Assembly: GCF_000758665.1 (NCBI RefSeq)
Contig: NZ_CP009285.1
Location: 186,001-250,000 of the forward strand
DNA length: 64,000 nt
Source: Paenibacillus borealis
Lineage (GTDB): Bacteria; Bacillota; Bacilli; Paenibacillales; Paenibacillaceae
Reading direction: 5' to 3'
The notes below the pieces were generated by a model that was not told the origin of the DNA, ran no database searches, and was given only the letters and a program-made list of their open reading frames with translations. Positions 34,460-43,649 of the stretch are shown here, piece by piece; position 1 is the stretch's first letter; each line of letters opens with the position of its first letter. The position numbers and the translations under genes are program-made.

Positions 34460-36844
34460 ATGGGATTATCAATCGCACAGGTGGATTATTCTTCTAAAAC
34501 TTATTTGGCAAAGCTTGACGCCTACTGGCGCGCAACCAATTACATCTCCGTGGGTCAGCTCTATTTGAAGGATAACCCGTTGTTAAGAGAACCTTTGAAG
34601 GACGCAGACGTAAAAGTGAAGCCGATCGGACACTGGGGCACTATCCCTGGGCAGAACTTTATCTATGCGCATCTGAACCGCGTAATTACTAAATATGATT
34701 TGGATATGTTCTATATTGAAGGTCCGGGCCATGGTGGCCAGGTTATGGTGTCGAACTCCTATCTGGACGGAAGCTACACTGAAATCTACCCTCAGATCAC
34801 TCAGGATATCCCTGGACTGAAGAAATTGTTCAAACAGTTCTCGTTCCCGGGCGGAGTTGCTTCCCATGCTGCTCCAGAAACACCAGGATCGATTCATGAA
34901 GGCGGCGAACTGGGTTACTCCTTGTCTCACAGTGTGGGTGCCATTCTGGATAACCCGAACCTGATCTCGGCAGTTGTTGTAGGTGACGGTGAAGCAGAGA
35001 CCGGTCCTCTGGCGGCTTCCTGGTTCTCAAACCGGTTCATTAACCCGATTACAGATGGCGCGGTGCTGCCGATTCTGCATTTGAACGGCTTCAAGATCAG
35101 CAACCCGACCATTCTGTCCCGGATGTCCAGAGAAGAGTTAACCGCTTATTTTGCAGGAAGTGGCTGGGAACCGTTCTTCGTTGAAGGCGAGAATCCTGAT
35201 CTGATGCACCCGGAAATGGCTAAGGTTCTGGACACGATCATTGAAAGAATCGCAGCGATTCAGAAGAATGCCCGCGAAAATAACGACACCACACGCCCTG
35301 CTTGGCCGATGCTCGTCTTCCGTACCCCAAAAGGCTGGACCGGTCCGAAAGCGTGGGACGGTGTGCCGAATGAAGGCTCCTTCCGGGCCCATCAGGTGCC
35401 GATTCCGGTAGATCAGAAGAATATGAAGCATGCACCAGCATTGCTCGAATGGCTGAACAGCTACAGACCTGAAGAATTATTTGATGAGAATGGCCGTTTG
35501 AACGCTGATCTGGCTGAGATCCTGCCTACTGGCAACAGACGTATGGGCATGAATCCTGTAACGAACGCCGGTAACCTGATCAAAGATTTGCACAAGCCGA
35601 ATTTCCGCAACTATGCACTGGATAATTCCGTACCGGGTCAAGTGATCGCGCAAGATATGGCCGTACTGGGTAAGTACCTGAAAGAGGTTGTAACGCTTAA
35701 CGAAGAGAACCGCAACTTCCGGATCTTCGGACCGGATGAAACGATGTCTAACCGTCTGGGACCTGTGTTTGAAGTGACGAAACGTCAATGGATGGATTCC
35801 ATCCAGGAACCGCAGGATGAATTCCTGGCTCCTTACGGCCGTGTCATTGATTCCCAATTATCCGAGCATCAGGCGGAAGGCTTCCTGGAAGGTTATGTAC
35901 TGACGGGCCGTCACGGATTCTTCGCCAGCTATGAAGCGTTCCTGCGCGTTGTCGATTCGATGATTACCCAGCACTTCAAATGGCTGCGCAAGGCGACTGA
36001 TCAAACTTGGCGCGCAGATATTCCATCCTTGAACGTTATTGCAACATCAACTGTATTCCAGCAGGACCATAACGGTTACACTCACCAGGATCCGGGTCTG
36101 CTGGGTCACCTGGCTGATAAGAAGCCGGAATTTATCCGTGAGTATCTGCCGGCGGATGCCAACTCCTTACTGGCTGTCTTCGACACCATTCTGAATGACC
36201 GTCAGAAGATCAACCTGATTGTATCCTCCAAGCACCCGCGTCCGCAGTGGTTCTCGGCAGATGAAGCTCAGGAACTGGTGGACAAAGGCCTCAAAATCAT
36301 TGACTGGGCAAGCACCGACAAGGGCGGAGAGCCGGATGTGGTTATTGCTTCGTCGGGTACAGAACCTACTATGGAGAGCCTGGCTGCGATCTCAATCCTC
36401 CATGAGAAGCTGCCTGAACTGAAAATCCGCTACATTAACGTGGTAGATCTGCTGAAGCTGAGAAGCCGGAAGCTCGATCCGCGCGGCTTATCTGACGAGC
36501 AGTTTGATCAATTTTTCACAAAGGATAAACCGGTCATCTTCGCCTTCCACGGCTATGAAGGCCTGATCAAAGACCTGTTCTTCGACCGCCACAACCATAA
36601 CCTGCATGTACATGGCTACCGCGAGAATGGCGACATCACTACACCGTTCGATATGCGTGTACTCAACCAGATGGACCGCTTCGACCTCACGAAGGAAGCT
36701 GTGCTGAGCTTGCCGGATGCCGGCAAATATCAGAATATCGCTGATGAAATGGATGCTATGGTGAAGAAACATAACCAGTACATCCGTGAAGAAGGCATCG
36801 ATCTTCCAGAGGTTGAGAACTGGGTATGGAAGGCTTTGAACTAA
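34460..36844 (+). CDS. xpkA: Xylulose-5-phosphate/fructose-6-phosphate phosphoketolase
   Basis: An enzyme of 794 residues, the full family length. It splits xylulose 5-phosphate (and often fructose 6-phosphate) with phosphate to acetyl phosphate and glyceraldehyde 3-phosphate or erythrose 4-phosphate. The signatures are [24 protein letters not shown], the TPP motif [11 protein letters not shown]...FINP, and [10 protein letters not shown]. The C-terminal part has [15 protein letters not shown] 34460 is chosen because GGGAG lies eight bases upstream; GTG 34451 is inside that site. It is a single cytoplasmic gene. The GntR gene upstream may control it. Confidence 0.93.
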   Translation: MGLSIAQVDYSSKTYLAKLDAYWRATNYISVGQLYLKDNPLLREPLKDADVKVKPIGHWGTIPGQNFIYAHLNRVITKYDLDMFYIEGPGHGGQVMVSNSYLDGSYTEIYPQITQDIPGLKKLFKQFSFPGGVASHAAPETPGSIHEGGELGYSLSHSVGAILDNPNLISAVVVGDGEAETGPLAASWFSNRFINPITDGAVLPILHLNGFKISNPTILSRMSREELTAYFAGSGWEPFFVEGENPDLMHPEMAKVLDTIIERIAAIQKNARENNDTTRPAWPMLVFRTPKGWTGPKAWDGVPNEGSFRAHQVPIPVDQKNMKHAPALLEWLNSYRPEELFDENGRLNADLAEILPTGNRRMGMNPVTNAGNLIKDLHKPNFRNYALDNSVPGQVIAQDMAVLGKYLKEVVTLNEENRNFRIFGPDETMSNRLGPVFEVTKRQWMDSIQEPQDEFLAPYGRVIDSQLSEHQAEGFLEGYVLTGRHGFFASYEAFLRVVDSMITQHFKWLRKATDQTWRADIPSLNVIATSTVFQQDHNGYTHQDPGLLGHLADKKPEFIREYLPADANSLLAVFDTILNDRQKINLIVSSKHPRPQWFSADEAQELVDKGLKIIDWASTDKGGEPDVVIASSGTEPTMESLAAISILHEKLPELKIRYINVVDLLKLRSRKLDPRGLSDEQFDQFFTKDKPVIFAFHGYEGLIKDLFFDRHNHNLHVHGYRENGDITTPFDMRVLNQMDRFDLTKEAVLSLPDAGKYQNIADEMDAMVKKHNQYIREEGIDLPEVENWVWKALN

Positions 36845-36894
36845 TTAACGTTCAGACGTGTAAATTGAATTAATTATAGTAAGCTCTCAAGAGG

Positions 36895-36940
36895 GAGTGC
36901 TCCGGGTAGTCATGAAAATGGCGGCGGGGCACTCTTTTTG
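36895..36940 (+). terminator. Terminator of the phosphoketolase gene
   Basis: GAGTGC (36895-36900) pairs with GCACTC (36929-36934), with inner pairs, and is followed by TTTTTG. Confidence 0.7.
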
Positions 36941-37111
36941 TGCTGGATAATATGAAGCGGCCGGGTCTGCCTGTTAGAGAGCGCTTTGTCAAAAAAAGCT
37001 GCTGGACTCGAACGATCGGAACCTTTGACGAATGAAGGATTTACGGCGGTTTTTAGACTATACTAGTATAAAGCAAGGCTATTAATATTTTGGATAATCA
37101 GGAGGCTGCAG

Positions 37112-37531
37112 ATGAAGAAACTGAATAGGTTCATAGCTCCTCCTCTTCAATTTGAGGTGTTAGAGCATGACCGGGTAATTGCCAAAGTGAAACTGGATTA
37201 TATAAATCAAACCGTTGAAGTCTGGCAAGATGATAAGGTTGAGCCTGTTTTTTTGCCTTTTCCGGGTAAAGCTAAGGTCTCCGTTGGGGATGTGCTGGAC
37301 TATTTCGAGTCCCGCTGTGTACCGCGTACCCGGCATCACATCGATGAAATACTGCAATCCTTGGGGCTGCAAGAATATGTTCCTACCGATATTGTGAAAA
37401 AGACGCATGGCGTTCTGTATGATGATTATGTATGGATTAGATTCTCTGATGAGGAGCTGAAATGTGCGGATGTCCATCCCCGTTATGCAAGTGAACAAGG
37501 AGTCCCGTCAAACCTTTGTCAGCAGCAGTAA
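37112..37531 (+). CDS. Hypothetical protein of the HipA-associated type
   Basis: A protein of 139 residues. The segment VLDYFESRCVPRTRHHIDEILQSLGLQEY followed by THGVLYDDYVWIRF matches small proteins seen beside HipA-like kinases in Firmicutes (pattern RxR...LLxxLGL..Y.P..IV..THGV..DDYxWIRF). No HipA-like kinase gene is next to it here, so it stands alone. The start has GGAGG six bases upstream. A perfect 12-base palindrome (TATACTAGTATA, 37059-37070) lies upstream and could be an operator. The function is unknown. Confidence 0.6.
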   Translation: MKKLNRFIAPPLQFEVLEHDRVIAKVKLDYINQTVEVWQDDKVEPVFLPFPGKAKVSVGDVLDYFESRCVPRTRHHIDEILQSLGLQEYVPTDIVKKTHGVLYDDYVWIRFSDEELKCADVHPRYASEQGVPSNLCQQQ

Positions 37532-37566
37532 AGGTGATCAAATGAAATGGAAAATGGGATTATCCA

Positions 37567-38430
37567 TTAAGTATGAGTATTTGTTTGTCTGAGTGAAGCC
37601 CGGAGCGAGCCGATGCTCTCCGGCGGCTCCTGCTGTAACGCCTTCTTGCGCTGCGCAGCAGCAAGTGCAGGGACGCCATTGCTGCCGTTCATCTCAACCA
37701 TATGCTTCCAGTAACGCTTGGGCATCAGCGAGGAGCGCAGGCGTTCGTTGCGGCGCTCCTTGATTCCGATCGCGTGATAGAACCCTGTCCACAGGCGGCG
37801 GTAAGCCTCCTCAGCTTCATCCGGCTCAGGCGGGGTCCAGCCGCTTAACGGAATGATAGCCTCCCGTCCGGGTTCATGAATCAGCGCTACTTCATGAGTC
37901 TGGTCGTAGATCATGAAGCTCTCGCCCTGGAACCGGTCGCAGAAATGCTCCTGAATGACCGGAAGGATGTATCCCTGGGGTTCAATAACCGCGGCCATGA
38001 CCGGACCGTATACGGAGAAACGTACAAAACCCAGATACAGATGACCTTCCCGCCGAAGCTGCTGAACCGCCTTCTGTAAGGCGTGCACCGTATCATCGGC
38101 CAGCATATTCATCACCTTGCGGCCATGCTTGAAGCCGAGATACAGGAAATTCAGCAGCAGCAGCTCCTTCTCCGGTGTGTTTGACCAGAACCCCAGACGG
38201 ACCAGTTCCTCTGCTTCAGGAGAAATACGGAGCGGAATGGACTTAAGGACTCTCTCCGCCTTATGCTTGTCAGTTTCTATCCACTTCGATTCCAGCAGCA
38301 GGCCTTGCTCTTCACCTTCCGAATGAACGGCCAGCGGAATCTCCTTCCAGGTATAACTCTCAAATACACAGCACAGCAGGCCCTCAAAGCTGCCATCATA
38401 GGTATAGGCCAGTGCGGACGGCTTGAACAT
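37567..38430 (-). CDS. TIGR03915-family putative DNA repair protein (DUF4130)
   Basis: A protein of 287 residues. It begins MFKPSALAYTYDGSFEGLLCCVFE, the family start, and contains GFVRFSVYGPVMAAVIEPQGYILP and WTGFYHAIGIKERRNERLRSSLMPKRYWKHM. It always pairs with the radical-SAM protein encoded just upstream. The two are proposed to act in DNA modification or repair, but no activity is proven. Its ATG overlaps the partner's TGA by one base (38430), giving translational coupling. The last 40 residues are low in complexity and look variable. Confidence 0.85.
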   Translation of the reverse strand: MFKPSALAYTYDGSFEGLLCCVFESYTWKEIPLAVHSEGEEQGLLLESKWIETDKHKAERVLKSIPLRISPEAEELVRLGFWSNTPEKELLLLNFLYLGFKHGRKVMNMLADDTVHALQKAVQQLRREGHLYLGFVRFSVYGPVMAAVIEPQGYILPVIQEHFCDRFQGESFMIYDQTHEVALIHEPGREAIIPLSGWTPPEPDEAEEAYRRLWTGFYHAIGIKERRNERLRSSLMPKRYWKHMVEMNGSNGVPALAAAQRKKALQQEPPESIGSLRASLRQTNTHT

Positions 38431-39752
38431 CAGGCTTCCGCCCCTTTCTTGAATTCCGCCCATCCTCCTGCAGCCGGCAAGGCCGCTGCGTAGTGGTCGT
38501 CGAACAAGGTCAGCTGCTCAACCTGGGCCGGCTGGTAGGGAGCCAGCTGCTGCCCGGACATCAGCGAACGAAGCAGGGTATGCTCACTGACTTTCAGCCC
38601 TTCCAGCGGTTTGCCCTTGCAGGTGATGAAGAATTGGGCCCGCTTGAGCACGACGCCAAGCTTCTTCAGCGCATGGAAATCCAGCGTCGCCGCCCGTCTT
38701 GCCTTCACAATCCGCTGAGCACTCCTTACCCCGATGCCGGGAACACGCAGCAGCATTTCATACGGCGCACGGTTGATCTCCACCGGGAACTGCTCCCGGT
38801 GATTGACGGCCCAGCTGCATTTGGGATCGAGCAGCGGATTGAAATTAGGCACGGCTTCATCCAATAGTTCATTGGCCTGAAAACCGTAGAAGCGCAGCAG
38901 CCAATCCGCCTGATAGAGCCGGTGCTCCCGCAAGAGTGGCGGTTTGGTATCGAGGGAGGGCAATAGCGAATCCTCAATTACCGGAGTATAGGCGGAATAG
39001 AATACGCGCTTCAGGCTGTATTTGCGGTATAAGCCTTCCGTCAAATTCAGAATCTGGTAATCCGTATCCGGCGAGGCGCCTATAATCATCTGCGTACTCT
39101 GGCCGGCGGGAGCGAAGCGGGGGGCATGGTTATATTTGACGATATCAGAGCTATTCTCCTTAATCTTATCTTTAATCAGCCCCATTGGCTTCAGGATGGA
39201 GATCTTGCTCTTATCAGGAGCGAGTATCCCGAGGCTCTCCTGCGAGGGCAGCTCGATATTGACGCTCATGCGGTCAGCGAGCAGTCCGAGTCTGGACAGG
39301 AGGACATCGTCGGCTCCGGGAATGGCTTTTACATGAATATAGCCGTTGAAATGATACACATTCCGCAGCAGCTCCAGCGCCGATATCAGTTGCTCGGTTG
39401 TATAATCCGGATTACGCATAATCCCTGAGCTGAGGAACAGCCCTTCTATGTAATTGCGGCGGTAGAACTGCATGGTAAGATCCGCGATCTCTTCGGGAGT
39501 AAAAGCGGCCCGGCGGACGGGATTGGATTTGCGGTTGACACAATAGGCACAATCATAGACACAGGCGTTGGTCATAAGCACCTTCAGCAGTGAAATACAG
39601 CGGCCGTCCGCCGCAAAGCTGTGGCAGATACCCATTGCAGCAGTACTGCCTAAACTTCCGGCCTGGCCTTTGCGGTCTGAACCGCTTGAAGTGCAGGCCA
39701 CATCATATTTCGCTGAAGCGGTCAGAATCTCAAGCTTCTCCATAACATCCAC
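38430..39752 (-). CDS. Putative DNA modification/repair radical SAM protein (TIGR03916)
   Basis: A protein of 440 residues. The radical-SAM cluster is CVYDCAYC (Cys64, Cys68, Cys71). A helix-hairpin-helix motif LLRVPGIGVRSAQRIVKAR near the C-terminus suggests DNA binding. Two further cysteines (CTSSGS, CHSF) lie before the cluster. GTG 39752 is preferred because GAGGGGG lies nine to ten bases upstream; the longer frame to 39806 has no ribosome site. It forms a two-gene operon with the TIGR03915 gene. The family's substrate is unknown. Confidence 0.85.
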   Translation of the reverse strand: MDVMEKLEILTASAKYDVACTSSGSDRKGQAGSLGSTAAMGICHSFAADGRCISLLKVLMTNACVYDCAYCVNRKSNPVRRAAFTPEEIADLTMQFYRRNYIEGLFLSSGIMRNPDYTTEQLISALELLRNVYHFNGYIHVKAIPGADDVLLSRLGLLADRMSVNIELPSQESLGILAPDKSKISILKPMGLIKDKIKENSSDIVKYNHAPRFAPAGQSTQMIIGASPDTDYQILNLTEGLYRKYSLKRVFYSAYTPVIEDSLLPSLDTKPPLLREHRLYQADWLLRFYGFQANELLDEAVPNFNPLLDPKCSWAVNHREQFPVEINRAPYEMLLRVPGIGVRSAQRIVKARRAATLDFHALKKLGVVLKRAQFFITCKGKPLEGLKVSEHTLLRSLMSGQQLAPYQPAQVEQLTLFDDHYAAALPAAGGWAEFKKGAEA

Positions 39753-39939
39753 GGTCGCAATCCCCCTCATAGAGGAAAGTATATACCGAACATGTGTTCT
39801 TGTCAAAGCGTTGCATTATATGCCAGTTACCCGGGCCGAAATGTATGCGCATTCCTTAGTATGCTATAATAGTTTTTAATGGTTCATAGCATTTAGAACT
39901 GTACTGTTTCTGAAAATTGGGTTAGGAGTGTTGCTGGAA

Positions 39940-40131
39940 ATGAGAGGATACAACATTTGGCGGCCGATTATGCTGATTGCGGTTGCGCTGCTTACGAGAA
40001 CCTTGGTCTCAAGTATTTGCCTTATGTTTGGGATGTCGCCGGAGTCGGCAAGCAGTGTTGCCATGCTGGGTATGGTCGCTGCTGCGCTTGTGATGTATAA
40101 CCGTATGATGAAGAGCCGCCGCCGCAAATAA
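39940..40131 (+). CDS. Small membrane protein
   Basis: A protein of 63 residues with two likely membrane segments (about 7-27 and 36-54) and a strongly basic end (MKSRRRK). TAGGAG lies 11 bases before ATG 39940. It has no recognised family; such proteins are common in Paenibacillus. It is a single gene between the radical-SAM operon and a long gap. Confidence 0.5.
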   Translation: MRGYNIWRPIMLIAVALLTRTLVSSICLMFGMSPESASSVAMLGMVAAALVMYNRMMKSRRRK

Positions 40132-40183
40132 ATAGAAGGTCCGTAAGTTCCCCGGGTGAAACGAATCATAAGTGAGACATTTG

Positions 40184-40212
40184 AAGACACCCGCACAGGT
40201 GTCTTATTTTAT
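40184..40212 (+). terminator. Terminator of the small membrane protein gene
   Basis: AAGACACC (40184-40191) pairs with GGTGTCTT (40198-40205) and is followed by ATTTTAT. Confidence 0.75.
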
Positions 40213-40518
40213 GTTTTGGGAAATTAACATTTCCCCAAAGTATAGTTAAATCCAAAGAAGCAGCTAAAAAGCTCGAAACAGCATTGGAGGGGGCGGCTGC
40301 GCCGGCGGCCAGAAATAGATGAATTTTCTCCACTTGCTAATGAACGTAGGAGCCTTTGCCAAGCAACAGTTGGAAAATCAGCACTTAATAGGCTGCAAAT
40401 AGATCAACTGGATGATACGATACCCCTTGACCGCCATTGAATGCCACTACTAATTACAATGGGGAATTTAGCCGGCAACGGTGATCGAGGAACTAATCTA
40501 ATTTAGTAAGGTGCTGAT
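40213..40518 (+). other. Gene-free stretch with short coding-like remnants
   Basis: No intact gene is present. One frame reads SKEAAKKLETALEGAAAPAA before a stop near 40320. Another reads SPLANERRSLCQATVGKSAL to a stop near 40440. Both have coding-like composition and no start or ribosome site. They look like the worn tail of a deleted gene, but I cannot name it. Confidence 0.3.
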
Positions 40519-40540
40519 TCGCCCTCCGGGCGATTTTGTT
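40519..40540 (+). terminator. First of two tandem terminators before the GH3 gene
   Basis: TCGCCC and GGGCGA pair over a three-base loop and are followed by TTTTGTT. Confidence 0.6.
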
Positions 40541-40553
40541 CTTTAGAGGGGTT

Positions 40554-40590
40554 CCGGGCGAGAGATAGCGGCTGCCCGGTTTTGCTTTTT
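40554..40590 (+). terminator. Second terminator before the GH3 gene
   Basis: CCGGGC (40554-40559) pairs with GCCCGG (40574-40579) and is followed by TTTTGCTTTTT. Confidence 0.6.
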
Positions 40591-40749
40591 AAGCTGCAGA
40601 GCTTGTATATTAGGGCTGTAGCTTTTATTCTTAGAAGGATATGCTATATAAATAACAACAAAGGTTCAAGATATCGTGAATCCCGTAAGGGAGAAGGCTA
40701 TCTATAGAATCAATACACGTTGGGAAATGAACAAACAGGAGGAAACCAA

Positions 40750-43536
40750 TTGAGTACACAGAATATCGGAGTGCCGCTAGAGGGTTTTGCAGAATTTAGC
40801 CGGGTAGTAGCCGCAGAAGGCGCGGTGTTGCTTAAGAATGAGGGGCAGGTGCTTCCGCTTGGAAACGGCGAGAGCGTTGCCATTTTTGGCAGAATCCAAG
40901 TGAATTACTACCGCAGCGGTACAGGATCGGGCGGAAGTGTTCATGTTGCATATACTACCAACCTGCTGGAAGGTCTGCGCAGCAAGAAGAACATCAGCGT
41001 TAATGAAGAACTGGCAGCAGCATACGAGGAATGGATCGGACTTAACCCGTTTGATGACGGCGGAAAAGTATGGGCGGCTGAGCCGTGGAACCAGAAGGAA
41101 ATGCCGCTTACGGATGAGCTGGTGAAGAAGGCGAGAAGCCAGTCGGCCAAGGCTGTTGTAGTGATTGGACGTACCGCCGGTGAGGATCAGGACAATGCCG
41201 ATGCACCGGGAAGCTACCGGTTGACGGAAGATGAGAAGGCTATGCTTACGCAGGTTACGGCTCATTTTGAACAAACTATTGTTGTGCTTAATGTCTCGAA
41301 TATTATGGATATGAGCTGGGTTAACGATGCCGGCTATGTACATCCTATTTCTGCGGTGATCTATTCCTGGCATGGCGGAATGGAAGGCGGCAATGCAATT
41401 GCCGATGTACTGGCCGGAGAGGTGACGCCAAGCGGTAAACTGACGGATACGATCGCGTATTCCATTGAGGATTACCCGTCCACAAGCAACTACGGCAATG
41501 AGTTCAAGAACTTGTATGAGGAAGATATCTATGTAGGATACCGTTATTTCGAGACCTTCTGTCCGGATAAGGTTCAGTATGAATTCGGCTATGGCATCTC
41601 CTACACCACCTTCAAGCTGGAGCCGGAGGAAGCAAAGCTGGTGGACCTGGCGGGTGAGGCACACATTCAGATCGGCGTAACTGTAACCAATACAGGGGAT
41701 ACCTACTCCGGCAAAGAAGTGGTGCAGGTGTATTATGAAGCGCCGCAGGGACAGCTGGGTAAACCGGCCAAAGCGCTGGCGGCATTCGGGAAGGCCAAGC
41801 TGCTTGAGCCGGGAGAGTCTCAACACCTTACGGTAAGCTTCCCGCTCCATTCTCTGGCTTCGTATGATGACGCCGGAATGACAGGGCACCCTTCCGCTTA
41901 TGTACTGGAAGCTGGAACCTACCGTTTCTATGTGGGAACCAGTGTTAAAGCCGTGACGGAAGTTAACGTTGATGGACAAGCTGGTTATGTTCTGGATGAG
42001 CTTAAGGTTGTAGAGCAGCTGCAAGAGGCGATGGCGCCGACCGAAAGCTTCAAGAGAATGAAACCGGGGGCCCGGAAGGAAGACGGTTCTTATGAACTGA
42101 TCTCTGCTGAGGTGCCGGTACGCAAGGTAGATATGGCAGCGCGGATTGAAAGCAATCTTCCGGAGACGCTGGTACAGACCGGTAATCAGGGCCATACGTT
42201 GAGAGATGTTCATGAAGGTAAAGTCAGCATGAATACGTTCATTGCCCAGCTCAGCGACCAGGATCTGGCGGCCATTGTCAGAGGCGAAGGAATGAGCAGT
42301 CCGCTGGTTACGCCGGGTACGGCTTCGGCCTTCGGCGGAGTCAGCGACAGCCTGTTCAGTTACGGCATTCCGGTTGCGGCTACAGCAGACGGCCCATCCG
42401 GTATCCGGATGGACAGCGGACAGAAGGCGACCCAGGTGTCGATTGGAACCCTGCTTGCCGCTACCTGGAACGCAGAGCTGGTTGAAGAGCTGTATGTCAT
42501 GGAAGGCCAGGAATTATTGCGCAACCAGGTGGATGCTTTGCTGGGACCGGGTCTTAATATCCGCCGCAGTCCACTGAACGGGCGTAACTTCGAATATTTC
42601 TCTGAAGACCCGCTGATCTCCGGGATCTTCGCTGCCGCGTGCACGCGCGGTATTATGAAGGGCGGCTCCAATGCCACGCTGAAGCATTTCGCCTGCAACA
42701 ACCAGGAGAAGCACCGCAGCAAAGTTGATGCCGTGGTATCTGAACGCGCGCTGCGCGAGATTTACCTGAAGGGCTTCGAAGTCGCTGTGAAGCAGGGCGG
42801 CGCGAATTCGATCATGACCTCCTACAATCCGGTCAACGGCCACTGGGCGGCTTCCAACTATGACCTGAATACCACGCTGCTGCGCGGTGAATGGGGCTTC
42901 CGGGGGATCGTAATGACCGACTGGTGGGCGATCATGAATGATGTCGTGAATGGAGGCACTGCGGACCGCAAGAACACGAACTGGATGGTCCGGGCACAGA
43001 ACGATTTGTACATGGTAGTATCCAATTATGGTGCGGAAGTCAACGCCTATGATGACAATACGCTTGAATCATTGGAGAATGGAACGCTCACCCGTGGCGA
43101 GCTTCAGCGCTCGGCCATCAACATTTGCGAATTCATCATGCAGGCACCGGTCTTCTCCAGAAAGCATGAGATCGTAGAAGCTGTCGATACATTTAAGGCA
43201 GATTCTTCCCTGGTGGCTGAGCAGATTCAGGTGCTGAGCCAGAACGCACAGATTGCACCTAGTGTGTCTGGACCAACCTATATCCAGGCGGATGAAGCCG
43301 GTGAGTACCGGATCTTCGTCAGCATCATGTCCCCGGAACCCGAGCTTGCCCAAAGCGCCTGCAACGTGACCCTGAACGGACAGCCAGTGACCACCATTCA
43401 GACGAACGGGACAGAAGGCAAATGGATCAGACAGAAGCTGGTTAAGATCGGACTTGAAGCTGGTCTGTATGAAATGAAGCTGGACTTCGTCAAACCAGGC
43501 CTGGAGATTGAATGGATTGAATTCAAACAGGTGTAA
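40750..43536 (+). CDS. GH3 beta-glucosidase with permuted domain order
   Basis: An enzyme of 928 residues. The order is unusual for GH3: the C-terminal-type (alpha/beta)6 sandwich comes first (LLKNEGQVLPL, IGRTAGEDQDN, SWHGGMEGG), then a fibronectin-III-like domain (VTNTGDTYSGKEVVQVYY). The TIM-barrel catalytic domain follows, with GPGLNIRRSPLNGRNFEYFSEDP, KHFACNNQE and the nucleophile Asp724 in GIVMTDWWA. A small C-terminal domain may bind sugar. This permuted plan is known from a subset of GH3 glucosidases. It releases glucose from beta-glucosides. The start is TTG 40750 with AGGAGG eight bases upstream. There is no signal peptide, so it probably works on imported oligosaccharides. Confidence 0.87.
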   Translation: MSTQNIGVPLEGFAEFSRVVAAEGAVLLKNEGQVLPLGNGESVAIFGRIQVNYYRSGTGSGGSVHVAYTTNLLEGLRSKKNISVNEELAAAYEEWIGLNPFDDGGKVWAAEPWNQKEMPLTDELVKKARSQSAKAVVVIGRTAGEDQDNADAPGSYRLTEDEKAMLTQVTAHFEQTIVVLNVSNIMDMSWVNDAGYVHPISAVIYSWHGGMEGGNAIADVLAGEVTPSGKLTDTIAYSIEDYPSTSNYGNEFKNLYEEDIYVGYRYFETFCPDKVQYEFGYGISYTTFKLEPEEAKLVDLAGEAHIQIGVTVTNTGDTYSGKEVVQVYYEAPQGQLGKPAKALAAFGKAKLLEPGESQHLTVSFPLHSLASYDDAGMTGHPSAYVLEAGTYRFYVGTSVKAVTEVNVDGQAGYVLDELKVVEQLQEAMAPTESFKRMKPGARKEDGSYELISAEVPVRKVDMAARIESNLPETLVQTGNQGHTLRDVHEGKVSMNTFIAQLSDQDLAAIVRGEGMSSPLVTPGTASAFGGVSDSLFSYGIPVAATADGPSGIRMDSGQKATQVSIGTLLAATWNAELVEELYVMEGQELLRNQVDALLGPGLNIRRSPLNGRNFEYFSEDPLISGIFAAACTRGIMKGGSNATLKHFACNNQEKHRSKVDAVVSERALREIYLKGFEVAVKQGGANSIMTSYNPVNGHWAASNYDLNTTLLRGEWGFRGIVMTDWWAIMNDVVNGGTADRKNTNWMVRAQNDLYMVVSNYGAEVNAYDDNTLESLENGTLTRGELQRSAINICEFIMQAPVFSRKHEIVEAVDTFKADSSLVAEQIQVLSQNAQIAPSVSGPTYIQADEAGEYRIFVSIMSPEPELAQSACNVTLNGQPVTTIQTNGTEGKWIRQKLVKIGLEAGLYEMKLDFVKPGLEIEWIEFKQV

Positions 43537-43551
43537 CAGCTTTTAATTTCA

Positions 43552-43575
43552 GGACACCCTCCGGGGTGTCTTTTT
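43552..43575 (+). terminator. Terminator of the GH3 gene
   Basis: GGACACC (43552-43558) pairs with GGTGTC (43565-43570) and is followed by five T residues. Confidence 0.8.
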
Positions 43576-43649
43576 GCGTCCGCATACCTGCAGCACTGCC
43601 GAATAAAATAGGGGTATAACTGCTACTATGAAGGGGTGAGCATGGAAGG

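Noticed and set aside
40777..42213. 478-codon open frame on the minus strand
   Set aside because: It is a shadow of the GH3 gene, whose motifs and ribosome site are clear. The minus-strand protein has no recognisable domains.
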